Shown here in pieces: positions 6,190-17,943 of a stretch of DNA of 64,000 nucleotides. The position numbers and the translations under genes were made by a program. The notes under the pieces are model-generated. The model worked only from the letters and a program-made list of their open reading frames with translations, was not told where the DNA came from and did not search any database. Each line of letters begins with the position of its first letter. Positions within the stretch are counted from its first letter, which is position 1. This DNA comes from Lysobacteraceae bacterium CU05-9 (GTDB lineage: Bacteria; Pseudomonadota; Gammaproteobacteria; Xanthomonadales; Xanthomonadaceae): NCBI GenBank assembly GCA_007556525.1, contig SWJS01000001.1, positions 1-64,000 on the forward strand, written 5' to 3'.

Positions 6190-7614
6190 TTACATCTGTT
6201 CGAGTTCCTTGCCCTTGGTTTCCTTGACCATGTAGATCACGAACAACGCGGAGAGCAATGCAAAGAACGCGTATAAGCCATACGCGAATTGCAGCCCCGC
6301 AGCAGCGAGGGAAGGGAAGCTGATGGTGATGAGGAAGTTCGCCAACCACTGCGCCGCTGCGGCAAGTGACAACGCGACCGCACGGATTTGATTCGGGAAC
6401 ATTTCGCCCAGCAAGACCCACGTAACCGGACCCCAGCTCACGCCGAAGAAAATCACGAACAAGTTCGCGGCAACCAGAGCCAATGTTCCGACATTGCCCG
6501 GCAACGCCAACGTGTCGCCCGAACCGGTTGCTTGCGAGAAACAGTACGCCATGATGCCCAACGTAATCGCCATGCCGATGGAACCAATGAGCAACAATGG
6601 CTTGCGTCCAATTCGGTCAACCAACATGATTGCAACGATGGTCACGACGATGTTGATGATCGATGTCAAAACCGTCAACTGCAACGCATGGTCTTCCGTG
6701 AATCCAACCGAACGCCACAACATCGATGAGTAATAAAAAATCACGTTGATGCCAACGAACTGCTGGAACACCGACACGAGAATGCCGACCCAAACAATCG
6801 GCAGCAGCTTACCGCCGACGAATAAGTCGCGGAATGACTGACGATGCTGCAGATTCAATGTCTCGCGAATGTTCGCAACCATCGAACTTTGCTGCGAGGC
6901 ATCCAGTCCTTGAATGCGACCGAGAACACGTGCGGCTTCATCCTCTCGACGCTTGGCCACGAGATAGCGCGGTGATTCCGGAATCGTCATCGCCAACACT
7001 GCATACAGCACGGATGGAACGATCATGCTCAGGAACATCCAGCGCCACGCTTCCAAGCCGAACCACGACGGGTTTGCTGCACCGCCCGCAGCTTTCGCGG
7101 CGTAATAATCGAACAACAGTGCCGCAAAAATACCCGTCACAATCGCCAGCTGCTGCAGGCTGCCCAGTCGTCCACGCACATGCGCCGGTGCAATCTCCGC
7201 AATGTAGGCTGGCGCAATCACCGACGCCATGCCGACGCCGACACCACCAACAACACGCCAAAGAACCAGATCCCAAACGCCAAACGCGAATGCCGCACCA
7301 ATCGATGCTGCGCAAAACATGATCGCCGCAATCAACATCGTGCGCACGCGACCATAGCGATCCGCCAAGCTGCCCGCAAACCATGCGCCGAGCATCGCAC
7401 CGATCAACGTGGAGGCAACGACGAATCCGAGCAAGCCATCGCTCATGCCGAACTTATCGCGAATCGCATCGACCGTGCCGTTCACAACAGCGGAGTCGTA
7501 TCCGAAGAGAAATCCGCCCAACGCCGCAATGCTGGAGATGCCAATGACTTTCGATGCGCCGGCTGGCTTGATGTCTACGGTCGATGTCGAAGGAGGTGGA
7601 GTATAGTTCGCCAT
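6190..7614 (-). CDS. MFS sugar porter
   Basis: A 474-residue major facilitator of the sugar porter family, an inner-membrane permease with 12 predicted helices, probably H+-coupled. The family signatures are all present: FLFGYDSAVVNG in helix 1, ADRYGRVR between helices 2 and 3, PESPRYLVAKRRE after helix 6, the sugar-binding QQFVGINVIFYYS of helix 7, DRIGRKPLL between 8 and 9, GPVTWVLLGEMFP in helix 10, and the KETKGKELE end. The closest well-known relatives transport hexoses or pentoses, but specificity cannot be read. It is a single gene, convergent with its neighbour at 6128 and separated from the histidine kinase gene by 41 bases. Confidence 0.93.
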   Translation of the reverse strand: MANYTPPPSTSTVDIKPAGASKVIGISSIAALGGFLFGYDSAVVNGTVDAIRDKFGMSDGLLGFVVASTLIGAMLGAWFAGSLADRYGRVRTMLIAAIMFCAASIGAAFAFGVWDLVLWRVVGGVGVGMASVIAPAYIAEIAPAHVRGRLGSLQQLAIVTGIFAALLFDYYAAKAAGGAANPSWFGLEAWRWMFLSMIVPSVLYAVLAMTIPESPRYLVAKRREDEAARVLGRIQGLDASQQSSMVANIRETLNLQHRQSFRDLFVGGKLLPIVWVGILVSVFQQFVGINVIFYYSSMLWRSVGFTEDHALQLTVLTSIINIVVTIVAIMLVDRIGRKPLLLIGSIGMAITLGIMAYCFSQATGSGDTLALPGNVGTLALVAANLFVIFFGVSWGPVTWVLLGEMFPNQIRAVALSLAAAAQWLANFLITISFPSLAAAGLQFAYGLYAFFALLSALFVIYMVKETKGKELEQM

Positions 7615-7655
7615 GCAAGCCTCGGGATCAAAACCCTTGTGGGAATTTGATTAGA

Positions 7656-8954
7656 CTAACTGAGTTTCTCAGCCGATGGGAAATTTAGCGTTGCCTGAGT
7701 ATGGCCGTCATCTGACTCCGCGAAGTTGAGAGACCAACCGAGATGGCTGCAAATACGTGACAAAAGCTGCAGCCCAATCCCCAACTGTCGATCTCCGCCG
7801 CCACCTCTCGCAGCCTTGGCATAAAGCGCACTGATCTCCTTAGGCGTCATGCCATGATCGGGATCCGTAATGGTCACCGTGCCAGGCGCGGCAATCACAG
7901 CGCGAATAACCCCGCGATCGCTGTTTTCGATGGCGTTACGAATGAGGTTTGAAAGTGCAACGTGCGCGAGTTTGGGCGGTGCGTTAACGATGACTCCGGC
8001 ACCTGCAACTTCAAAGCTCAACTCTTTCAGCTCAAGAAGATGCGAGTGTTGTGCGGTGACTTCATTGAGTAGGTCCCGCAAATCAAACTCTTCGTAAAGC
8101 GGCGCGAGTTTGGAAGGATCCCGTGCAAGCACCAGCAAAACGCTCAGCAGATCTGCCATTTCGTCCACTACTTGCGACGATCGTTCTAAGCGCGGCAAAG
8201 GATCAGTGCTGTTGCGTAAGTCCGTTTGCGACAACTGCAAATTGTTGCGCAAGATCGCAATCGGCGTGCGTAACTCATGGCTTGCCGTGTTGATGAATTC
8301 GCGCTCACGCTCAAGGAACTGCCGATTACGCTCGACGTACGCGTTGATTGCATCGGAGATCGTGGTGATTTCGGAAGTGGCGCGGGGAATGGGTGGTACG
8401 GATTGCGTGGCGTTCTCCGGTTTGAGTAACGCGATTTCGTCAGAGAGCTGACGCAACGGTTTCAAGAATCGGTTCAATCCCCAGAATGCAATCAAACCGA
8501 ACAACACCATCAGTGAGGCCATCGTAATCAGGACTTGCTTGGCGAGTTCGCGTTCTTTTTCTTCGACGCTCGTGACATCCACTGCGAGTACGCGCCGATC
8601 ATCATCTTCGCCACGGACCATCGCCGCAAAAAGACGCCCATCCACCTTGATATCGTCGTGTACACCTTTACCCAATGCTGCGAACGGGGCTGGGATCGTA
8701 GCGTTCGATTTTTCGCTGAAATATAGAATTTTGTTTTTGCCGTCGTCCGTCGTCGTTATGGTTCCGGCATCGTCATCATCGACCAGATGCTCAATGCGGT
8801 CCATTTCGAAACCCAGCATCGTCGTCCAGGTGAACCTTTCCGCGCGCTCATTACTGATCACGGTGAATGCAGTAATCACCGTTGTGATTGCAAGAAGAAA
8901 GATCACGAGTGCAGCGACCAATTGCTGGCGGAGGCTTCGCAGTGCAAGTTTCAT
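7656..8954 (-). CDS. Sensor histidine kinase of the lipid A locus
   Basis: A 432-residue membrane kinase. Helix 1 is about residues 11-33, a periplasmic sensor region runs to about 140, helix 2 is about 142-161, then a HAMP-like linker. The H box INTASHELRTPIAILRNN has phospho-accepting His226. N box NLIRNAIENS, a DPDHGM G1 box and RQLGIGLQLLSRI G2 box form the ATPase. The periplasmic part is acidic (DDDDAG, EDDDR), as in sensors that bind cations or cationic peptides. It overlaps the response regulator gene by 4 bases. Divergence from PAP2 and EptA genes suggests a PmrB-like role, which is an inference from context. Confidence 0.9.
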   Translation of the reverse strand: MKLALRSLRQQLVAALVIFLLAITTVITAFTVISNERAERFTWTTMLGFEMDRIEHLVDDDDAGTITTTDDGKNKILYFSEKSNATIPAPFAALGKGVHDDIKVDGRLFAAMVRGEDDDRRVLAVDVTSVEEKERELAKQVLITMASLMVLFGLIAFWGLNRFLKPLRQLSDEIALLKPENATQSVPPIPRATSEITTISDAINAYVERNRQFLEREREFINTASHELRTPIAILRNNLQLSQTDLRNSTDPLPRLERSSQVVDEMADLLSVLLVLARDPSKLAPLYEEFDLRDLLNEVTAQHSHLLELKELSFEVAGAGVIVNAPPKLAHVALSNLIRNAIENSDRGVIRAVIAAPGTVTITDPDHGMTPKEISALYAKAARGGGGDRQLGIGLQLLSRICSHLGWSLNFAESDDGHTQATLNFPSAEKLS

Positions 8955-9643
8955 TTGCCGGTCGCCTCGTCCGTCACTGGCGCCAAGCGATAGCCAATTC
9001 GTGGCAGCGTCTGCAGCAGTTTGTCATTGAATGGACCGTCAATGACTTTGCGTAAATCATAGATGTGTGAGCGCAGACGGTCGGCATCCGGTGGTTCATC
9101 CCCCCAAACCGCAAATTCGAGATCGTCGCGCGTTACGGCAGAGGGACTGGCTTGCATCAAAACTTCAAGCAGACGTCGGCATGCAGGGTAAACATGCAGC
9201 ACCTGATCGCCACGTCGGACTTGCATGGATGCACGGTCATACTCGAGGTCGCCAACACGCAGCACCGTGTTCACACGATTAGCAACAGGCTTCACCAATG
9301 CTTCAATACGGACTTCGAGCTCCTGCAGTGCAAATGGTTTGGTCAGATAGTCGTTTGCGCCGCCGCGAAAACCACTGACCTTATCTTCCACCTCGCCGCG
9401 CGACGTCAGCATGATGATCGGCGTCGCCTTGCCGGCAGCCCGTAGCTGTTCGAGGACCTCCAATCCACTCAGGCGGGGAAGGTTCCAATCGAGAACGTTG
9501 ACGTCGTAGTGGTTGGACTGCGCGAGTGTCAATCCAGTCTTTCCGTCAGGTGCGGAATCCATCGAATAGTCACGCGCTTCGAAGTAATCGAACAGCGTCC
9601 CCACCAGGTCACGGTTGTCTTCAATCACCAAAATCCGAATCAT
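8951..9643 (-). CDS. OmpR-family response regulator of the lipid A locus
   Basis: A 230-residue regulator with a receiver domain (phospho-acceptor Asp52 in VLDWNLPRLSG, MLTSRG, KPFALQ) and a C-terminal winged helix (about residues 130-225, with LRSHIYDLRKVID and LQTLPRIGYRL). I start at MIRILVIEDN; the open frame continues upstream but that stretch is the promoter region and start of the divergent gene. It is translated with the kinase (ATGA overlap). An 11-bp-spaced direct repeat 8-26 bases before its start is a likely binding site, consistent with autoregulation and control of the divergent PAP2-EptA pair. Confidence 0.9.
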   Translation of the reverse strand: MIRILVIEDNRDLVGTLFDYFEARDYSMDSAPDGKTGLTLAQSNHYDVNVLDWNLPRLSGLEVLEQLRAAGKATPIIMLTSRGEVEDKVSGFRGGANDYLTKPFALQELEVRIEALVKPVANRVNTVLRVGDLEYDRASMQVRRGDQVLHVYPACRRLLEVLMQASPSAVTRDDLEFAVWGDEPPDADRLRSHIYDLRKVIDGPFNDKLLQTLPRIGYRLAPVTDEATGK

Positions 9644-9650
9644 GCTCGCA

Positions 9651-9669
9651 TTCTGACAGGTTTCCGACA
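9651..9669. promoter_or_regulatory. Candidate response-regulator direct repeat in the divergent promoter
   Basis: TTCTGACA (9651-9658) and TTCCGACA (9662-9669) differ at one base and start 11 bases apart, one helical turn. This is the geometry expected for a tandem dimer of an OmpR/PhoB-class regulator. It lies in the 48-base gap between the regulator gene and the PAP2 gene. The assignment rests on spacing and context only. Confidence 0.5.
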
Positions 9670-9691
9670 TTTCGGTCACTACTGTGGAGAC

Positions 9692-10429
9692 GTGCAAAAT
9701 ACGAACTCCCTCACCCAGAGCGCCATCCTCCGCCGGTATCTCCTGATTCCGACGATTGCTTTTGCGGCGGCGTTCCTGGCACTGACTTACAGCGGCTTGG
9801 ATCATGCGATCGCCGGCGCAATCTTTGATGCGCTAGGCGGTAGCTGGCGATTGCGTGATAACGCCTTGCTTGAAGTTGGTTTCCACCAATTCGGGAAGTA
9901 TGTTTCGATCCTCGCGTGGTTCGCGTGCATTTCCGTATTCATACGTCACCGTAAGGACGGGCTGGTATCACCCCGCCAAAAAGCACTGCTTCTCCTCATC
10001 ATCGCAGTCATTGCCACCACCACCATTGCGTCGACGTTGAAAGGTGTCACCCACATGGATTGCCCATGGGACTTGACCATCTTCGGAGGGCACAAGGTCT
10101 ACGTGCCGTTGCTTGAGCGTGACTTCTTGAATGCCGAACCAGGTCGCTGTTTTCCTGCAGGGCAGGCGAGCGCGGGCTACGCATGGATTGCACTCTATTT
10201 CGCGGCATTGCTCTACAAACCCGAATGGCGTTGGAAGGGACTGGCAGTGGGCCTCAGCTTTGGACTGTTGTTGGGAATTGCTCAACAAATTCGCGGTGCA
10301 CACTTTTTGTCACATGATTTGACCACTGCATGGATCGCCTGGGTGATCGGCGCAATTGCATATGCCGCTTTCAACAATCTTGGGAAGTACAATTACCGAA
10401 ATGAAAAACCCATTGCAGTTCATCCTTAA
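9692..10429 (+). CDS. PAP2-family membrane phosphatase
   Basis: A 245-residue protein with about five or six membrane helices and the PAP2 (type 2 phosphatidic acid phosphatase) layout. The three signature regions appear in variant form: TLKGVTHMDCPWDL, RCFPAGQASAG in place of PSGH, and IRGAHFLSHDLTTAW with the catalytic His and Asp. Such enzymes remove phosphate from lipids such as undecaprenyl pyrophosphate, phosphatidylglycerophosphate or lipid A (LpxE type). The GTG start has a close GGAG and is the only good candidate. The next gene, an EptA-like transferase, starts inside this one, so a lipid A target is the best contextual guess. Confidence 0.82.
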   Translation: MQNTNSLTQSAILRRYLLIPTIAFAAAFLALTYSGLDHAIAGAIFDALGGSWRLRDNALLEVGFHQFGKYVSILAWFACISVFIRHRKDGLVSPRQKALLLLIIAVIATTTIASTLKGVTHMDCPWDLTIFGGHKVYVPLLERDFLNAEPGRCFPAGQASAGYAWIALYFAALLYKPEWRWKGLAVGLSFGLLLGIAQQIRGAHFLSHDLTTAWIAWVIGAIAYAAFNNLGKYNYRNEKPIAVHP

Positions 10430-12038
10430 GCGCGAGCTCTCCGTTGAGTCCATCGTCCTCGCGGTGAGTTTGTATGCGTCGCTCGTTTTCAATGCGGCAT
10501 TCTGGAAGCAGACGGCTGCGACCGGTATTTTCACAGGTGCATCAGGAGTGTGGACGGCGATCGTCCTCTTCGTGGTGATCACGGCGTTGCATTATTTCAT
10601 CTTGTTGCTGCTCAGCAATCGCTGGTCGCTAAAGGTAGTCGTGCCGTTGGTCCTGATGATCTCTGCCGCGGCGGCATACTTCACGTCGCACTATACGGTC
10701 TACATCGACGGTGACATGATCCGCAATGTGTTGAATACCGACCAAAAAGAATCCCGCGAAGTCATCACCGCCGGGATGGTTGGCAACATCATTTTCCTGG
10801 GTTTGTTGCCGTCGATATTTATCGTGTTGCTGAAGGTCAAGAAGCCACCTGTGTTGCGTTCGTTCTTGAAGCGACTCGCAGTTCTTGCCGTCACTGCCGC
10901 CGTGATTCTCGGTGCGATCTTCAGCTCGTACCAATCGGTGTCGTCGATGATGCGCAATCACAAGCCCTTGCGTTATCTTGTGACACCGGCGAATTTCCTG
11001 GCTGGTACTGCGGGTGTTTTTTTGAAAGATACTCGCAAGGCGCCGCGTCAAACACTCGGTAAAGATGCTGTCTCAACGCGTTCCCGCGGAGAGAAGCCTC
11101 GCTTGATTGTGCTGGTCATCGGTGAAACGGTGCGTACCCAGAATTGGGGCTTGAATGGTTATGCGCGTCAAACAACGCCGGAACTCGCGAAGATCAATCC
11201 TATAAGCTTCGCGGATGTCTCGTCGTGCGGTACGGCGACTGAGACGTCCTTGCCCTGTATGTTCACACCATGGGGTCGGGGTGATTTGGATCTGAAGAGG
11301 ATCAAGAACTCGGAATCATTTTTGCACGTGTTGAACCGTGCGGGCGTGCAAACGATGTGGATTGATAATCAGTCGGGATGCAAAGGTGTTTGTGCCGACC
11401 TTCCGTTCGAATCCATCCAGCAAGTGACCGCGGCAACGGATCATTGCACAGTCGATGCCGGCTGCTACGACATGGAGTTACTCTCGCGCTTGAAGGCATA
11501 TTTGCCCACGGCAGGTACGAAGGACGCGATTGTGGTGCTCCATCAACTGGGGAACCATGGACCAAGCTATTACAAACGATCGCCACCAGCTGCGAAAGTG
11601 TTTTTGCCTGAGTGTGTCTCGGATGAGTTGAGCGATTGTTCGACGCAGGAAATCATCAACGGCTATGACAACGCCATTGTTGCGAGTGATGCATTTCTCG
11701 CAAGCACCATCAAGTATCTGGAAACCTTGACAGACCGCGATGCCGGAATGATCTACATTTCCGATCATGGGGAGTCGCTGGGTGAAAGTGGATTGTTCCT
11801 GCACGGCATGCCGTATGCCATCGCGCCGAAAACGCAAACCAGCGTTCCGATGTTCATGTGGTTCTCGCAAGGTTTCGCGAAGGACCGCGGCATCAACGAG
11901 ACCTGCTTGCGCGAACGTGCGAAGAAGCCAGCGAGCCACGACAACCTCTTCCACTCGGTGATTGGGTTGATGCAGGTGCGTACGGCGGAGTATGTGGCGG
12001 ACCGGGACGTACTGAAAGGGTGTGAGTCCACACCCTGA
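10401..12038 (+). CDS. eptA: Phosphoethanolamine transferase, EptA family
   Basis: A 545-residue inner-membrane enzyme that transfers phosphoethanolamine from phosphatidylethanolamine to lipid A, lowering negative charge and sensitivity to cationic peptides. Five N-terminal helices lie within residues 15-175, followed by a periplasmic sulfatase-like domain. Zinc and catalytic residues are clear: Glu242 (VIGETVRTQNWG), nucleophile Thr280 (SCGTATETSLPCMF), SDHGESLGE near residue 457, and LFLHGMP. Paired cysteines across the domain fit the known disulfides. I start at ATG 10401, inside the PAP2 gene. The gene name follows the family; which phosphate is modified cannot be told. Confidence 0.9.
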   Translation: MKNPLQFILKRELSVESIVLAVSLYASLVFNAAFWKQTAATGIFTGASGVWTAIVLFVVITALHYFILLLLSNRWSLKVVVPLVLMISAAAAYFTSHYTVYIDGDMIRNVLNTDQKESREVITAGMVGNIIFLGLLPSIFIVLLKVKKPPVLRSFLKRLAVLAVTAAVILGAIFSSYQSVSSMMRNHKPLRYLVTPANFLAGTAGVFLKDTRKAPRQTLGKDAVSTRSRGEKPRLIVLVIGETVRTQNWGLNGYARQTTPELAKINPISFADVSSCGTATETSLPCMFTPWGRGDLDLKRIKNSESFLHVLNRAGVQTMWIDNQSGCKGVCADLPFESIQQVTAATDHCTVDAGCYDMELLSRLKAYLPTAGTKDAIVVLHQLGNHGPSYYKRSPPAAKVFLPECVSDELSDCSTQEIINGYDNAIVASDAFLASTIKYLETLTDRDAGMIYISDHGESLGESGLFLHGMPYAIAPKTQTSVPMFMWFSQGFAKDRGINETCLRERAKKPASHDNLFHSVIGLMQVRTAEYVADRDVLKGCESTP

Positions 12039-12072
12039 CGGGGTTATCATGGAAGGATTGCATAACGAATAG

Positions 12073-14313
<2,241 letters not shown>

Positions 14314-14342
14314 GTAACATCACACACAACTAGGGTTCCCAT

Positions 14343-16991
14343 ATGAAGCACCGTCTCGCATTGGCAGTAGGTTTGGTTTTGTCTTCATTGGTTTACGCAG
14401 GGGGTGCTGTAGCAGCACCCTCGGCGGCGACCACCACGCAACTTCCGCGAACGGTGAACCCGTCGCACTACGCGATCACGGTGACGCCCGATGCTGCGAG
14501 CCGGACTTTCAAGGGTAGTGTGCTCATCGACGTCGAGGTGTTGAAGGACACAAAGACGATCGTGATGAATCAGGCGAATCTCAAAGTCACGGACGCGACC
14601 TGGTATGTCGTCAATCCGTTGGCACGCGTCATTCCACGCAAGCCCAAGATCACACACGATGAGAAGGCGCAGACGTTAACGCTCACGCTCGATGATCCAG
14701 CGGTGCCCGGCAAGTATCAGCTGGCGATGGAGTACACCGGCGAGATCAACACGCAGGCGAATGGCTTGTTTTCGCTCGATTACGAAGACGTTGAAGGTAA
14801 AAAACGCGGACTGTTTACGCAATTCGAAAACTCCGATGCGCGACGCTTTGTCCCGAGCTGGGATGAGCCTTCGTACAAGTCCACGTTCGACCTGACTGCG
14901 ATTGTGCCGTCGACGCAAATGGCAGTCAGCAACATGCCCGTTGCAGAAACCAATGAATTGGAAGGCGGCAAGAAGGGCGTGAGGTTTGCAACGACGCCGA
15001 AGATGTCGACGTACTTATTGTTCTTCAGTCTCGGTGATTTCGAGCGCGCAACGACGATGGCCGACGGCGTCGAGATTGGTGTCGTCACTCCGAGGGGTAA
15101 GGTCGATCAAGCGAAATTCGCGTTGGATGGCTCTGCGAAAGTGTTGAAGGCGTATAACGAGTATTTTGGAACGCCATTCCCATTGCCGAAGTTGGACAAC
15201 GTCGCGGGGCCGGGTGGCAGTCAGTTCTTTTCGGCGATGGAGAACTGGGGCGCGATCTTTACTTTCGAACATACGTTGCTGATTGATCCGGTGATCTCGA
15301 CGACGTCGGCGAAGCAACGCGTGTTCGGCGTGGCCGCGCATGAAATCGCACACCAATGGTTCGGCAATCTTGTGACGATGGACTGGTGGGATGACCTTTG
15401 GCTCAATGAAGGTTTTGCAACTTGGATGGCCGGTCGCGTCACGGAGCAGATGCATCCGGAGTGGGATACCAAACTCAATCGAGTAGGGCGTCGCAGTGGT
15501 GCGATGTACATGGATGCGGTGGAATCGACGCACCCGGTCGTGACCCCAATTAAGGATGTCGATCAAGCCAGTCAGGCTTTCGATGGGATTACTTACTCGA
15601 AGGGCGGCAGCGTCATTGCGATGCTGGAGCATTACGTCGGCGACCTAAATTGGCGTAACGGTGTGCGTGCCTACATGAAGAAGCATGCATACGGGAACAC
15701 GAAGTCCGATGATCTATGGTCCGCAGTTCAAGCTGCAGCGGGCAAACCGGTTCTCGACATCGCGCATGATTTTACCTTGAAGCCCGGCGTACCCCTCGTC
15801 AAGATCGCGAGCGCGCAATGCGTCAACGGCAAGACCAAGCTGGCATTGAAGCAGGATGAGTACACGCTCGACCGTCCGAACAAGAAGCCTTTGACTTGGC
15901 GCGTTCCTGTGGCTGCGAATGTTTTGGGCAAAAAGCCACAATGGGTCGTCATGCAAAACCGCAAGGCCAACATGACACTCGACGGATGTGGTCCTGTGCA
16001 GTTGGATCAAGGTCAAACGGGCTACTACCGAATCGCGTATAGCGCTGCGCAAATGAAAGCGCTGACTTCGCAATTGAGCAAGCTCGATACGATCGATCAG
16101 CTGGGATTGGTATCGAATCAGCAGGCGTTGGTTGCGGCGAATCTGGGTTCCGCGGGCAGCATGTATGATCTCGCCGAAAAGATTCCATTGGACGCGAATC
16201 CCGCGCTACTTAGCGAGAAGGTTTCCACCGCTGCGAGCATCTACAACTTGTTTGAACATGATGCGTCTAACGGCGCTCGCGCTGCGAAATATGGACGCTC
16301 GGTTCTCGCTCCGCTCCTTGCGCGACTTGGCTGGGACGCGAAGCCAGGCGAAAACGAAAACATCCCAGGCGTTCGCAGCCGTGTCATTTCCAACTTGGCT
16401 TGGATGGGTGATCCGGAAGTTTTGGCGACGGCGCGGGCGATGTTCGCCAAGGACTTGGACGGCAGTGCGCCGTTGAAGGGCGATGCCAAAAATGCCGTCT
16501 GGAACATCGTCTCTGACAACGCCGATGAAGCAACGTGGAATCAAATCCGCAAGGCGGCACTCTCCGAGAAAACGCCACTGATCCAATCACGCCTGCTCAG
16601 CTATGTTGCATCGACCAAGGATCCGAAGCTTGCGAAGAAGGCATTGGAGCTCGCCATCTCTGATGAAGTCAAAGCAACGCAGGGCGCTTCAATGATCTCG
16701 ACCGTTGCATCCAAGCATCCGGAGTTGGCATTTGATTTCGCGGTCGCAAACGTTGCGAAGGTCCACAAGCTGGTGGATACGACGTCGCAGTATCGTTTTT
16801 ATCCGCGACTCATCCAGGGATCGGATAAGCAGGAGTACATTGCGAAGCTGCAGAACTTCGCCGCCAAAAACATTCCCGCCACCGCCCGCAAGGACACCGG
16901 CGTCGCGATCAATGCGATCAAGGTCAATGCTGCGATGAACGCGCGCCTGCGCAAGCAGACGCTGGATTGGCTGAAGTCGAAGGGTTATTGA
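14343..16991 (+). CDS. Exported M1-family aminopeptidase
   Basis: An 882-residue zinc metallopeptidase that removes N-terminal residues from peptides. A signal peptide (MKHRLALAVGLVLSSLVYAG, cleavage near VAA-P) predicts a periplasmic location, unlike cytoplasmic E. coli PepN. The exopeptidase motif appears as SAMEN (about 297-301), and the zinc site is HEIAHQW (His333, Glu334, His337) with the third ligand in NEGFATW (Glu356). The C-terminal half is the helical ERAP1-like domain (about residues 545-870). The stop overlaps the end of convergent gshB by 7 bases. Confidence 0.92.
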   Translation: MKHRLALAVGLVLSSLVYAGGAVAAPSAATTTQLPRTVNPSHYAITVTPDAASRTFKGSVLIDVEVLKDTKTIVMNQANLKVTDATWYVVNPLARVIPRKPKITHDEKAQTLTLTLDDPAVPGKYQLAMEYTGEINTQANGLFSLDYEDVEGKKRGLFTQFENSDARRFVPSWDEPSYKSTFDLTAIVPSTQMAVSNMPVAETNELEGGKKGVRFATTPKMSTYLLFFSLGDFERATTMADGVEIGVVTPRGKVDQAKFALDGSAKVLKAYNEYFGTPFPLPKLDNVAGPGGSQFFSAMENWGAIFTFEHTLLIDPVISTTSAKQRVFGVAAHEIAHQWFGNLVTMDWWDDLWLNEGFATWMAGRVTEQMHPEWDTKLNRVGRRSGAMYMDAVESTHPVVTPIKDVDQASQAFDGITYSKGGSVIAMLEHYVGDLNWRNGVRAYMKKHAYGNTKSDDLWSAVQAAAGKPVLDIAHDFTLKPGVPLVKIASAQCVNGKTKLALKQDEYTLDRPNKKPLTWRVPVAANVLGKKPQWVVMQNRKANMTLDGCGPVQLDQGQTGYYRIAYSAAQMKALTSQLSKLDTIDQLGLVSNQQALVAANLGSAGSMYDLAEKIPLDANPALLSEKVSTAASIYNLFEHDASNGARAAKYGRSVLAPLLARLGWDAKPGENENIPGVRSRVISNLAWMGDPEVLATARAMFAKDLDGSAPLKGDAKNAVWNIVSDNADEATWNQIRKAALSEKTPLIQSRLLSYVASTKDPKLAKKALELAISDEVKATQGASMISTVASKHPELAFDFAVANVAKVHKLVDTTSQYRFYPRLIQGSDKQEYIAKLQNFAAKNIPATARKDTGVAINAIKVNAAMNARLRKQTLDWLKSKGY

Positions 16992-17941
16992 GCGCGCTTG
17001 CGCTCAATGGCATCGAATAGCTGACCGGCAATGTTGAGTCCAAACTGTGCATCCAATTCACGGATGCACGTTGGGCTCGTGACGTTTACTTCCGTCAAGT
17101 AATCGCCGATAACGTCCAAGCCGACGAACAGCATGTCGTTCTCACGCATGACGGGTCCGACTTGCGATGCGATCCAACGATCACGTTCGCTGATTGGACG
17201 TCCTTCGCCACGACCGCCGGCTGCAAGATTGCCACGGAATTCATCACCTTGCGGAATGCGCGCGAGCACGTAGTCTACGGGTTCACCGTCAATCAACAGG
17301 ATGCGTTTATCACCTTCCGTGATCTCCGGAATGTATCGTTGCGCCATCGCAAGGTCTTTGCCGTTATTCGTAAGCGTCTCGAGAATCACGTTGACGTTCG
17401 GATCACCGTGACTTGCGCGGAAGATCGACTTGCCGCCCATGCCATCGAGCACCTTCAACACCACTTCACCATGTTCCTTGATGAAAGCCTTCATCGCGGA
17501 CGCACTGCGTGAAACTAAAGTCGGTGGGCAACATTGTGGGAAGGGAAGTGCGGCGAGTTTTTCGTTGTAGTCGCGCAAACCTTGCGGGTTGTTGACGATC
17601 AGCGCACCTTGCGATGCTGCCATCGAAAGAATCTGCGAGTCATGGATGTAGTTGTGATCGACGGGCGGATCGGTGCGCATCAGCACGACATCATCGGAGC
17701 CGAATGTGTGCAACTCGAACTCACCCATCTCGAACCAATGCGCTTCGTCGTCAAACACCTTGACCGGTGCGACTAATGCCTGCGCCTGATCCTGCGCGAT
17801 TTGCATGTGACCCGGTTTCACATAGAGCAATCGCTGGCCTCGGCGCTGCGCTTCGAGCATCATCGCGAAGGTGGAGTCCTTTGCGATCTTGATTTTCTCA
17901 ATCGGGTCCATCACGACGATGACGTTGTAGTTCATGCTCAT
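16985..17941 (-). CDS. gshB: Glutathione synthetase
   Basis: A 318-residue ATP-grasp enzyme joining gamma-glutamylcysteine and glycine to form glutathione. Its signatures are VVMDPIEKIKIAKDSTFAMM at the start, MRTDPPVDHNYIHDS, the ATP-grasp core VVLKVLDGMGGKSIFR, and DVIGDYLTEVNVTSPTCIRE near the end. Length matches E. coli GshB (316). Two ATGs lie close together; I use the first after the rsmE stop, and a TTG just upstream is unlikely. It is the last gene of a bioA-rsmE-gshB unit with almost no spacing. Confidence 0.95.
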   Translation of the reverse strand: MSMNYNVIVVMDPIEKIKIAKDSTFAMMLEAQRRGQRLLYVKPGHMQIAQDQAQALVAPVKVFDDEAHWFEMGEFELHTFGSDDVVLMRTDPPVDHNYIHDSQILSMAASQGALIVNNPQGLRDYNEKLAALPFPQCCPPTLVSRSASAMKAFIKEHGEVVLKVLDGMGGKSIFRASHGDPNVNVILETLTNNGKDLAMAQRYIPEITEGDKRILLIDGEPVDYVLARIPQGDEFRGNLAAGGRGEGRPISERDRWIASQVGPVMRENDMLFVGLDVIGDYLTEVNVTSPTCIRELDAQFGLNIAGQLFDAIERKRAQ

Positions 17942-17943
17942 GC

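Noticed and set aside
16989-17006. Stem-loop TGAGCGC-GCTT-GCGCTCA at the convergent end of the aminopeptidase gene and gshB
   Set aside because: A 7-bp stem without a T run, lying within gshB coding sequence; it may slow transcription but is not supported as a terminator.
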